64,000 nt of DNA from Ereboglobus sp. PH5-10 (lineage in GTDB: Bacteria > Verrucomicrobiota > Verrucomicrobiia > Opitutales > Opitutaceae), in the NCBI RefSeq assembly GCF_029504735.1, contig NZ_JAQFIP010000004.1, positions 186,001-250,000 of the forward strand, given 5' to 3'. Position numbers and translations under genes: made by a program. The stretch's first letter is position 1, and each line of letters starts with the position of its first letter. Below, one piece after another: positions 25,118-34,700 of the stretch. The notes beneath the pieces were generated by a model. It searched no databases, was not told where the DNA came from, and was given only the letters and a program-made list of their open reading frames with translations.

Positions 25118-28100
25118 ATGAAAAACACCCCCGCATTAATCTTTGGGTTCGCCCTCGCCATCGCCCTCGCGCCCGCGACCCGCGCCGCCGAACGATTCTG
25201 GGGCGGCGGCTCCGGCAACATCACCGACAACAACTGGTATTCCGACCTCGGCCTCACAACTCCCGCCGCCCGTGGCAACGGCGATGTCGCCAATATCGCC
25301 AGCGGCACCGTTTTTGTCACCGGCAACGCCACCGTTTACGACACCAACATCGGCCTCGCCGCGGGCGACAACGCCGCCGTCATCGTCTCCGGCAACTGGT
25401 ATAACTCCGGCGGCGAGCTCTCCATCGGCGGCGTCGGCGGCACCAACGCCATTTTCCCCGCTCCCACGGGCGGCGCCGGCGGGCTCACCATCCTCAGCTC
25501 CGGCTCCGTCCGCGCCAGCACCTTTTACGTTGGCGGTTACGGCTCGGGCACATTCCACCTCGCCCAAGGCGCAAAGTTGACCAATCACGCCAACGCCTTC
25601 CTCGGCCGCAACGCCGGAGGCTCCGGCACCGCCACCATCGACGGCCTCTGGACAATCAAGGGCAGCTCCACCAACAACGGCAACCTCTCCATCGCCCACG
25701 CCGTCGGCAGCCGGGGCAACCTCCTCACCATCGGCGTGACCGGCACCGTCATCGCCAACGCCAACACCGCGTCCACCAATTATTTTTACATTGGTCCCAA
25801 CAGAAGCACTTCCGGCACCGTCATCGTAAACGGCCTCCTCCGAATCGACGGCACCAACGCCATCAACTCCATCGCCTATCGCGGAAACAATGGCACCGCT
25901 TCCGACACCGCCGCCTCCGGCGTCCTCATCATCGGCCAAACCGGCACCGTCATTTTCAGCGGCACCGAAACCAGCCTCGGACACTTGGGCATCGGCTCCG
26001 GCACAAACTACCGTGCCAACTCCACCGGCACGGCTTTCGTTGACGGCACTTGGAAAAACGCGGGCAATCTCATAATCGGGCGCTCCGGCGCCGGCCACCT
26101 TGAAATCGGGCAAACCGGCACCGTCACCGTCGGCACCTTCGGCGTCATGGGTCTCTACAACAGCGCGGCCAACGAGAAATACTCCGCCGCCGCCAACGAA
26201 CCCGTCGGAGGCACCGCCATTGTTAAGGGCACCCTGGACATCGCCGCCTATTTTATGCTCGGCGCCGCCGCCCCCGCCACGCTCTCTGTCAGCGAATCGG
26301 GAGCCTTGATGATCGGAGACTCCCTCTATTTCGGCTCCAACAACACACGGCTCAACGTCGCTTCCAACGGCGACGTCCTCATCGGCGGCAACTACTACCA
26401 AACCGCGCAATCCACGCTCGCCATCACGCCCGGCCTCACGCGCGACAGCCCCTTCGTCACCATCGCCGCCGCCGCTTCGCTCTCCGGCACGCTCAACGTC
26501 ACTGGCCTCGAAAACATGGACGGCGCCGCCTCCGCCGCCTCCGTCACCAAGTCAAGCGACCTGCCCGGCGTCACCGTCTTGCGCGCCGCCGACGGCATCA
26601 GCGGCGATTTCACCAGCGTCAACACCGGCACGCTCGCCTTCTCCGGCACCGCCGGCCTCCCCGACTACATCTTTCACGGAAAATCCATCATCGACGGCGC
26701 CGAGTATCGCATCGGCCACATTCTCTCGTGGCACGCACCCGCCGCAAGCGCGCACGGCGCCTTCACCATCGGCGCCGGCGCCACCCTCACCCTCGACACC
26801 CCGCTCGCCGACCGCGTCGACGCAAGCGCCCTCGCCACCGGATGGGACGGGAAATCACTCGCCAAACGCGGCCCCGGCACCCTCATCCTCGCCGACGCCG
26901 GCTCGCGCACCGGCGACACCACCATCGAGTCCGGCACCCTCCGCGTCGCCACACCCGCCGTCTCCCTCGGCAACCTCGTCAACAACGCCGTGCTCGACCT
27001 CGGCGGCTCCTCCGGCGGCCACCACACCGCCACCGCCGACACACTCGCCGGCACTGGCACGTTTATTCTCGCCATCGACTCCGCCACCGGCAAAGGCGAC
27101 AGACTGATCATCACCGGCAGCGCCTCCGGCGCGCACACCGTTCGCGTCTCGATAGACGGCGCGATGCCAACCACGCCCACCCCCGCCCAACTCGCAGCCA
27201 CTATCACCGTCCAAGGCGACAACAACGCCACCTTCAACGCCGCCACGCCCCCGGCCCCCGCTGTCACCTTCGCCCCGCAAGGCGGCACCGTTTCCCCCGC
27301 GAGCAAAACCATCTCCCCCGGAGCCGCCTACGGCGTGCTTCCCACACCCGCGCACGACAGCGCCAAAGTCACCTTCGCCGGCTGGTGGACCGAGCCAAAC
27401 GCCGGCACACAGGTCACCGACGCCACCATCGTCGCCGCCGGAGCCACCAACCACCTCCTTTACGCGCGCTGGACAACCGCGCATCCGTCCATCACCCCCG
27501 AGGCCGGCAACAACCTCTACGGCTCCATCATCGACGACACCGGCGCCCCCGTCCCCGGCGTTGTCGTGACCGACGGCTTCAAGTGCGTCGTCACCAACGC
27601 CAGCGGCATTTATCAAATGAAACGCCATGCGAAGGCGCGCGCCGTCTATTACTCCACGCCGGCGGCCTACGCCATCAACACGCGCGGCGCGTCCGGCAAA
27701 CCCGGCCTGGCTAATTTCCACACAAAACTCACCCCCGCCCGGCAACGCTACGACTTTGAACTCGTCCGGCTCCCCGCGCCCGAAAAAGAGTTCATCCTCG
27801 TCCCCGTCGGCGACCCCCAGGTGACCAACGCCGCGCAGCTTCAACGCTACAAAAACGAAACCGTCGCCGACCTCGCCCGGTTCGCCGCTTCCTCCACGCT
27901 GCCCGCCTACGCCATCCTCCTCGGCGACATCTGCAACGACACCCTGCACATGCACGCCCCCATCCGCGACACCACCAATCTCGCCGGAATCCCCTACTTT
28001 GGCGTCATTGGAAACCACGACCACAATCAAGCCATCACCGGCGTCGCAAACGACTTCGAGGCCGGCGCGGACTATGAAAATGTTTACGGCCCGCCAAACT

Positions 28101-30442
28101 ATTCCTTTGACCGCGGCGACGTCCACATCATCGGCCTCGACAGCATCCTCTACAACACCAGGAGCACCTACTCAAAAGGCATCACCGACGAAATCTACGA
28201 ATGGATTACGCAAGACCTGAGCCACGTGCCGAAAAACAAAATGATCGTTCTCGCCTACCATTCTCCGATGGGCAACGGCTCCTCCAAAAACTGGCAAAAA
28301 GTGCTCACTCTTCTCAAAGGCTACGCCGGCGCCCACCTCATGGCAGGGCACACCCACACTCACGAAAACGTGATCATCAACCCCAACCCCCTCATCTACG
28401 AGCACATCCACGGCACGGCCTGCGGCGCCTGGTGGAACTCCATACTCAACACAGACGGCGCGCCCAACGGCTACGGCGTCTTCACCTTCTCGGGAAACAA
28501 AGTCGCCGACTGGTATTTCAAGCCCACCAGCTACAGCGACACCTACCAAATGCGCATGTATCGCGGCGATGTCAGCTTCGGCGGCGCCAGCGGCACATAC
28601 AGCTATAACCAGCCCGGGTATGCCACCCTTGGTGCCAACGACGTCGTCGTTGACGCTTGGAACGCCGACGACAACTGGAAATTCGAGGTCTATGAAAACG
28701 GCGCCAAAGTGTCCGGTTCACTGAAAAAACTCAACACGCTGGTGGACGCCTATGCCAACGGTTACCACATCGGTGTCCGCGGCAGCACCTCGACCAGCTT
28801 CGGCTCTCGCAATAACAAACACCTGTATTCCCACACCCTGAAAACCGCCGGGGCTCGCGTCGAAATCCGCGCCACCGATCGCTTCGGAAAAACCTACTCG
28901 CTGTCCGACTTCACCACCGACCTCTCCGAATTCCCCGCCAACTTCGCCTCGCCCGAAATCACCGCGCAGCCGTCGGACGCCACCGTGACAGCCGGCAACC
29001 CCGCCACCTTCACCGCCGTCGTCAGCGGCACGCCAAAACCCTCGCTCAAATGGCAGTCCTCAAGCGACGGCGCCACATGGACGGACATCTCCGGCGCGAC
29101 CACCGCGTCCCACACCATCCCCAACGCCACCACCGCGCAAAACGGCACGCTATACCGCCTCGCCGCAACCAACGCGCGCGGCCTCGCCACCAGCCACGCC
29201 GGCCTGCTCACCGTCAACCCCAACCTCGCGCTCGACGCCGCGCAAACGCTCAAGGCACAACTCCAAGCTACCGGCACCGCGACCATCACCGTGTCCGGCA
29301 CGGTTGATCTCTCGCTCGTCGGCGGAGCCACCGTCGCCAAGGGCAAAACCATCGTCGGCGCGGACGCCACCTCCACCATCTCCGGAAACCTCACCCTCGC
29401 GGCGGGCGCGAGCGACACCATCATCCGCGGTGTGAACTTCACCACCGGCGCGCTCACCATCAACGGCGCGAACGACGTGGACGTTTCCCATTGCACCTTC
29501 ACCGACGCCCCCGTCTCCATCACCGGCAACGCCGACAACATCGCCTTCTCGTGGAATATATTCACCGCCACACCCGCGGGCACCGGTTCGGCCATGACCA
29601 TCTCCAACGCGGGAGCATCCACGGGCATCCTCCTCGACCACAACCTCTGGGGCGCCAACCTGAAAAACAACATGCCGGGCGCGACCAACGCCCGCGTTTA
29701 CATGTATAACAACTACATCACCGCCACGGGCAACACCACCGCGACCATCGCCGGCGCGGGCGCGCAAATCCTCTCGGTGCGCAACATCTACCAAGGCGTG
29801 AAAAATCCGCTCACCAAGCAATCCTCCGGACGCCTCCGCACGATCGACAACATCATGGACGCCACCACCGGCACGACCGCGACCGGCGACGACAAAGTCT
29901 TCGTCCCCGGCTATGCGCACATCATCGACTCCGGCGACAGCAACACCGCCGCAGCCATCACCGCAAACGCGGGCAACACCGCGGGCAAAAACTCCGCCAC
30001 CCCCGCGCAAACAAACGGCGCCGCCAGCATCAGCGCAACCGTGACCGGCTCCGGCGCGAACAAAACCGCGAGCAGCGCCAGCGTTCCCCACGCGGGCGGC
30101 TTCACGCTCACCGGCAACGCAACCGGATTCACACCCACCGCACGGCAATGGTATCGCGACAACACCGCCATTGTCGGCGCGACCTCCGCCACCTACGCCG
30201 TCACCAGCGCAACCGCCGCCGCGCACGCCGGAGCCTACGCCGTGGCATTGACAACCAGCACGGGCGAAATCGTGACCTCCGGCGCGTTCACAGTGACGGT
30301 TGCCGCGCCCCCCATCGACACACCGGACACCGGCAACAGCTCCGGCGGTGGAGGCGGCGGTGGCGCGCCCTCGCTACTCCTCCTCCCCGCCCTGCTGCTC
30401 CTTCTGGCAGGGCGAACCCTCCGGCTGAGCCGCAAACGATAA
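25118..30442 (+). CDS. Giant surface chimera: autotransporter-type repeats, calcineurin phosphoesterase, pectate-lyase-like helix, CTERM anchor
   Basis: 1,774 residues from MKNTPALIFGFALAIALAPA (signal peptide; a TTG at 25043 would add 25 residues). Domains in order: a Gly/Thr/Ala-rich autotransporter-associated region (about 30-560) with a beta-strand repeat near 580-610 (GPGTLILADAGSRTGDTTIE); an InlB-type repeat (about 717-786, ending TNHLLYARWT); a carboxypeptidase-regulatory-like entry domain (YGSIIDDTGAPVPGVVVTDG); a calcineurin-like phosphoesterase (about 890-1085: LVPVGDPQV, GDICNDT, GNHDHN, AYHSPMG, GHTHTHE) with a C-terminal beta domain; an Ig-like domain; a right-handed helix like PL1 pectate lyases (about 1370-1600); and a second Ig-like domain. 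The tail is a Gly run, a Leu-rich membrane helix and an Arg-rich end, a GlyGly-CTERM-like sorting signal. No outer-membrane barrel is present. The final residues are encoded by half a REP. Confidence 0.85.
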   Translation: MKNTPALIFGFALAIALAPATRAAERFWGGGSGNITDNNWYSDLGLTTPAARGNGDVANIASGTVFVTGNATVYDTNIGLAAGDNAAVIVSGNWYNSGGELSIGGVGGTNAIFPAPTGGAGGLTILSSGSVRASTFYVGGYGSGTFHLAQGAKLTNHANAFLGRNAGGSGTATIDGLWTIKGSSTNNGNLSIAHAVGSRGNLLTIGVTGTVIANANTASTNYFYIGPNRSTSGTVIVNGLLRIDGTNAINSIAYRGNNGTASDTAASGVLIIGQTGTVIFSGTETSLGHLGIGSGTNYRANSTGTAFVDGTWKNAGNLIIGRSGAGHLEIGQTGTVTVGTFGVMGLYNSAANEKYSAAANEPVGGTAIVKGTLDIAAYFMLGAAAPATLSVSESGALMIGDSLYFGSNNTRLNVASNGDVLIGGNYYQTAQSTLAITPGLTRDSPFVTIAAAASLSGTLNVTGLENMDGAASAASVTKSSDLPGVTVLRAADGISGDFTSVNTGTLAFSGTAGLPDYIFHGKSIIDGAEYRIGHILSWHAPAASAHGAFTIGAGATLTLDTPLADRVDASALATGWDGKSLAKRGPGTLILADAGSRTGDTTIESGTLRVATPAVSLGNLVNNAVLDLGGSSGGHHTATADTLAGTGTFILAIDSATGKGDRLIITGSASGAHTVRVSIDGAMPTTPTPAQLAATITVQGDNNATFNAATPPAPAVTFAPQGGTVSPASKTISPGAAYGVLPTPAHDSAKVTFAGWWTEPNAGTQVTDATIVAAGATNHLLYARWTTAHPSITPEAGNNLYGSIIDDTGAPVPGVVVTDGFKCVVTNASGIYQMKRHAKARAVYYSTPAAYAINTRGASGKPGLANFHTKLTPARQRYDFELVRLPAPEKEFILVPVGDPQVTNAAQLQRYKNETVADLARFAASSTLPAYAILLGDICNDTLHMHAPIRDTTNLAGIPYFGVIGNHDHNQAITGVANDFEAGADYENVYGPPNYSFDRGDVHIIGLDSILYNTRSTYSKGITDEIYEWITQDLSHVPKNKMIVLAYHSPMGNGSSKNWQKVLTLLKGYAGAHLMAGHTHTHENVIINPNPLIYEHIHGTACGAWWNSILNTDGAPNGYGVFTFSGNKVADWYFKPTSYSDTYQMRMYRGDVSFGGASGTYSYNQPGYATLGANDVVVDAWNADDNWKFEVYENGAKVSGSLKKLNTLVDAYANGYHIGVRGSTSTSFGSRNNKHLYSHTLKTAGARVEIRATDRFGKTYSLSDFTTDLSEFPANFASPEITAQPSDATVTAGNPATFTAVVSGTPKPSLKWQSSSDGATWTDISGATTASHTIPNATTAQNGTLYRLAATNARGLATSHAGLLTVNPNLALDAAQTLKAQLQATGTATITVSGTVDLSLVGGATVAKGKTIVGADATSTISGNLTLAAGASDTIIRGVNFTTGALTINGANDVDVSHCTFTDAPVSITGNADNIAFSWNIFTATPAGTGSAMTISNAGASTGILLDHNLWGANLKNNMPGATNARVYMYNNYITATGNTTATIAGAGAQILSVRNIYQGVKNPLTKQSSGRLRTIDNIMDATTGTTATGDDKVFVPGYAHIIDSGDSNTAAAITANAGNTAGKNSATPAQTNGAASISATVTGSGANKTASSASVPHAGGFTLTGNATGFTPTARQWYRDNTAIVGATSATYAVTSATAAAHAGAYAVALTTSTGEIVTSGAFTVTVAAPPIDTPDTGNSSGGGGGGGAPSLLLLPALLLLLAGRTLRLSRKR
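30406..30432 (+). repeat. Half REP (family A) forming the 3' end of the giant gene
   Basis: The 27 bases contain GGCAGGGCGAACCCTCCGGC and match one arm of the RAYT-linked REP. They encode the end of the membrane helix and the residues GRTLRLSR, so the basic C-terminal tail comes from repeat sequence. The opposite arm is absent; the stop codon follows eight bases later. Confidence 0.88.
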
Positions 30443-30495
30443 CCCGTCCGCAATCCGCCGCGCAACCCATCTCCAACTCCCATCAACTCACCACC

Positions 30496-31668
30496 ATGAA
30501 AAAACACCATCACCACCACCTCCGCCACTGTTCATTATTCGCCATGCTTTTTGCACTGGCGCTCGGCACGCTTCACGCGCAGCACGACCCATTCCGCGTC
30601 GAAATCCCCGACATCCCCGGCTACAAAACCCTCCGTTGCGACCTGCACATGCACACCGTGTTTTCCGACGGACAAGTCTGGCCCGCCGTCCGCGCCAGCG
30701 AAGCCTCCCGCGAGGGACTCGCCGCCATCGCCATGACCGACCACCAGGAGCGCCGCCGCAACGTTTACGACGAAAAAGTCTCGCGCAACTACTCCTTTGA
30801 AATCGCCAGCAAGGCGGCGCCCAAAAACCTCGTCGTCATCCCCGGCACCGAGGTCACCTACGGAATGCCCCCCGGCCACTTCAACGCCATCTTCATCAAG
30901 GACGCCGACGCCATGAGCACGACCGACTGGCGCAAGGCGCTTGAGGAGGCGAAAAAACAGGGCGCGTTCATCACATGGAACCATCCGCGCTGGGAAAACC
31001 AGCAGGCGCACATCACCCGCTGGCTCCCCGAGCACGAGGAAATATTCCAGAACGGCTGGATGCAGGGCATCGAAGTCGCCAACGGCAGCCTTTACAGCCC
31101 GCACGCCTTCCAGTGGGCGCTCGATAAAAAACTCACCATGATCGGCGCGTCCGATGTGCACGCGCCCATCCAAACCGGCTATGATTTTCACAAAGGCGAA
31201 CATCGCACGAGCACGCTCGTTTTTGCCAAGGAAGCCACGGCGGCATCCATTCGCGAGGCCCTCGACAACCGCCGCACCGCCGTGTATTTTCGGGAGTTCG
31301 TCTACGGTGAGGAGCAATGGCTGCGCCCGCTCGTAGAGGCATGCCTCTCGGTCAAAGTTGCGCACAACGTGGGCTCCAACACCCAGACGCCCCGCTTTGT
31401 GGTCACCATCAAAAACAACTCCGGCCTGACCTTCAAACTCCTCAAAGTCGTGCCCGGTGAAAAACCCGCATTCTACCGCGACTACCTCGTGAAACCGCAC
31501 TCCTCGCGCGGCATCGGCGTCGGCTTCCCCGACGAGATAGGCTCCGACGAGGTCGTTTTCCAAGTGAGCAATTTCCTCACTTCGCCCGAAACTCCGCTGA
31601 CCTTCACGGTAAAACTCCCGAAAACACCCAAGGACAAAAGGGTCAAATCCAAGGCCAAGGCCAAGTAA
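30496..31668 (+). CDS. Exported PHP-domain phosphoesterase
   Basis: Polymerase-and-histidinol-phosphatase (PHP) family metal-dependent phosphoesterase of 390 residues. The start MKKHHHHHLRHCSLFAMLFA gives a signal peptide whose n-region is a natural run of histidines; the longer upstream frame overlaps the previous gene and is rejected. PHP motifs are LRCDLHMHTVFSDG (near residue 50), AIAMTDHQE, VIPGTEVTYG, TWNHPRWEN and IGASDVHAP, which supply the His, Asp and Glu metal ligands. A C-terminal beta domain of about 100 residues ends in a Lys-rich tail. Exported PHP proteins occur beside carbohydrate-degrading enzymes, but their substrates are mostly unknown. It starts 53 bases after the giant gene and ends the cluster. 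Confidence 0.88.
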   Translation: MKKHHHHHLRHCSLFAMLFALALGTLHAQHDPFRVEIPDIPGYKTLRCDLHMHTVFSDGQVWPAVRASEASREGLAAIAMTDHQERRRNVYDEKVSRNYSFEIASKAAPKNLVVIPGTEVTYGMPPGHFNAIFIKDADAMSTTDWRKALEEAKKQGAFITWNHPRWENQQAHITRWLPEHEEIFQNGWMQGIEVANGSLYSPHAFQWALDKKLTMIGASDVHAPIQTGYDFHKGEHRTSTLVFAKEATAASIREALDNRRTAVYFREFVYGEEQWLRPLVEACLSVKVAHNVGSNTQTPRFVVTIKNNSGLTFKLLKVVPGEKPAFYRDYLVKPHSSRGIGVGFPDEIGSDEVVFQVSNFLTSPETPLTFTVKLPKTPKDKRVKSKAKAK

Positions 31669-31702
31669 TACCGTTTGCGAATCAGTATTGATCTTTAAAC
31701 GG

Positions 31703-31739
31703 GCAGGGCGGTTTCATGAAACCGCCCTGCTTTGTATAG
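31703..31739. terminator. Bidirectional terminator
   Basis: A near-complete palindrome with 13-base arms (GCAGGGCGGTTTC, 31703-31715; GAAACCGCCCTGC, 31718-31730) followed by TTTGTATAGT. It lies between the convergent PHP and helicase-nuclease genes. A short AAA stretch on the left makes it usable in both directions. Confidence 0.75.
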
Positions 31740-31770
31740 TGCGCACAAGGACGCCGGCCGCGCAGTCTGC

Positions 31771-34700
31771 TCAGGATTGATTTTGCTCCGTGGCGGCCTG
31801 GTGCCGGTCCGCGATTTCGGCGAGGAGTTTTTCGGGGTCGCGGAAGAGCGCGGGACTCCAGATGCGATGGAGGCTCCAGCCTTGTGACTGGAGGATTTGC
31901 GCGCGGAAATTTTCCCACGCAACCGGGTCGGGTGTTTTTTTGTAGCGGTTGAAATCCGTGAGCACTCCAATCGTGACGTCGGCGGGCATGTGGGGGTGCG
32001 TGAGCGCGATGTCCACGCAGAAGCCGTCGTTGCCCCAATAGACGGTGGAGCCGATGTTGCTCGCGGCGTGAAGGCGGCGGGCGAGGGCTTCGGCAAGCGC
32101 GGAGGGTTGCGTGGTTTCGTCGCGGAGGACTTGCGCATGCTCGTGACGGCGCGCGGTTTCAAGTTCGGTCTGCCATTCGTCGAAACGCGCGCCGAGGGTT
32201 TCGGCATAGCGGAGGTAGGCGTAGAGTTGGTGGCGGCCGGTGATGGAGCGTCCGGGCTCGGGCGGCGTGACGGAGGTGTATTCGACGCGGGGGATTGAGG
32301 TGAGGACGTGGATGGCGTCGCGGGCACGGGTGACGAGGACGTTGAGGCGGCGGTCGCCGCCGATGCGCGAGAGGGCGCCGAAGTTGCGGCGGAACTTGCC
32401 GTCCTTGTCGGGGCCGAACGTGGTGCAGATGATCATGTGGTCGCGTTCGTCGCCTTGCACGTTTTCGAGGTTTTTCACGAAGAGGCCCTCGAACGAATCG
32501 CGTCCGCGCCGGCGGCGGGCGGTTTCGAGTTTTTGGGCGAAGGCGGGATCGGCGGCGGCTTTTTCGTCGAGCGCGTCGATGATGAGGTCGCGCTGGTTGA
32601 GGTTGAAGCAGGCGACGCCGATGGAGGGCGGTTCGGCGGTGTCGAGGAGTTCGGCGACGAGATTGGCGGCGGCGCGGGCCTCGGCTTCGTTGCCGCGTTC
32701 ATGGTAAACGCCGTCCACATGGGTGAGGAGGATGGGGGCGTGGACGGCGCGGTTTTTCGGATGGCCGGGGATGGGCTGGAGGCGCTTGTTGTAGAATGAG
32801 TCGTTGGAGAAGCCGATGAGCGCGGCGTTGCGCGAGCGGTAGTGGACGTCGAGAAATGCCTCCTGCACGTTGAGGTTGAGCGCGGCACCGAGGAGGTCCT
32901 CGGTTTCGGATTGTTGCTGCGCAAAAACTTCCTCCGCGGTTTCGGCGGCGGTGTCGTTGCTTTCGGTGAGGGCGCTTTCGAAGAAGCGCGTGGGCGGGAG
33001 CTGCTTGGGATCGCCGGCGATGACGACGCGTTTGCCGCGGAGGAGAACGGGCAACGCTTCCTCGAGTCGGCACTGGCTGGCTTCGTCGAAAATGATGACA
33101 TCGAAGAGGTGGGCGCGGGGGAAAATCTGCGCGACGGTTGACGGGCCGGCCATCCAGACGGGGCAGAAATCGAAGAGCGGATCGCCTCCGGGAATGTCGG
33201 CTCCGGCGGCGATCATCTGGCGGAGTTTCATGGCGCGCTGGCCGCGGACAAAGAGGCGCTGGCGGAGCGAGGCGCCGAGTGTGTTGAGGCGTCCGCCGGT
33301 GGCGGCGAGGAGGCGGTCGCGCCAGACTTTTTTCCAGCGGTAAAGGATGAGCTGGCGCACGAGCGAGGCTTTCTCGGCGGTGCGTTCGAGTTTCTCGGAG
33401 AACGCGGCTTCGACGCGGTGCGTGTCGATGCGGGCGAGCGCGGGGTTTTCGCGGAGCTGCGTCTGGATTTCGAGCGTGAGGGCGGAAAGGCGGAGCGCGG
33501 GCTCGGCGGTTTCCCAGGGGAGCGCGGCGTCGGCGGCGTGGGTGAGCGCGATGCTCAGGGCGGTCGAAAGGCGGCTGATCACGTCGGTGTAGCGGACGCA
33601 TTCCTCGAGCGTGTTTTGGAACTCGACGAAGCGCTGGGTTTCGACGGTGACGGCGGGGTTGGCGCGCCAGGCGTCGATGAGTTCATCGATGGCGGCGGCG
33701 TGGAAAAGTTTCGTGGCGGCAAGGGTGTCGCGAAGGTCGATGAGCGCGGAGGCGCGTTGCGCGCCCTGGCGCAGGAGCGCGGGGAAATTGGCCGAGGTTG
33801 CCGGCTCGCTCAGCGCGGAGAGGGCTGCGGATTTCAGGTGGGAGTTGGCGGGAAGCGAGGCGGCTTCGAGGGCGTCGAGAATTGACGGAAGCGCGTCGGC
33901 GAGGGCGCGGAGGGTTTCGTCGGGAGGGAGCGCGGCGGCGGGTTGCGCGGCGTGAATGCGCTCGTGGACATCGGCCCAGAGGTGGCGGGCCTTGAGCGCG
34001 GCGTAGTAGGTTTGGGCGCGTTCGGCGGAGGCGCGGTCGAGCGGAAGCGCGAGCGGTTCGAGGGCGCGGCGAGCGGCGCTTTTTTTGGAGAAGGCGAAAT
34101 GGCGCTTCCACGAATCGGCGAGCGGAAGCCATTCGCGGAGCGCAAGCAGGCGCTGGTTGCACTGGGCGAGCGAAGGAAGCGCGCTCTTGGTCTGGAGATG
34201 GAGTTCGCGGTCGAGGGGTTTGGCGAGCGGTTCTTTTTCGGGGGCGAGGGTTTCGATTTCCGCGCGCCAGTTTTGCCAGTGCGGATCGGCGGCGAGGCGC
34301 GCGGCGATGGCGTGCCGGGCGTGCGCAATCGCGGCGTCAAGCTTGGCGGCGAGTTCGACGCGGGCGCCGACTTGCTCGTCGAGCGCGATGCCGGCGGAGA
34401 GCGGGGCTGCGGGCGAATCGGGGTAGCGGTCGAGTATCGAGGATTTGGATACAAGGTCGCGAAGTTGCGCGGCGGTGGCCGCGGCGGGCTTGGCGAGCCA
34501 GTCGGCGAGCGAAATGCCGACGCGGTTGCGAAATGGATTCTCGGGCCAGCGGGCGGCGAGGGCGCGCTGCACGCCTTCCTCAAGATCGACGCGGTGCTCC
34601 TCGATGAGCGCGGGCGTGAGGCCGTCAACCGCGGGGATGGGCGTGGCGACGGCACCCGCGAGTTCGAGCCATTTGCCGCAGGTATCGTGGAAGGAGGCGC

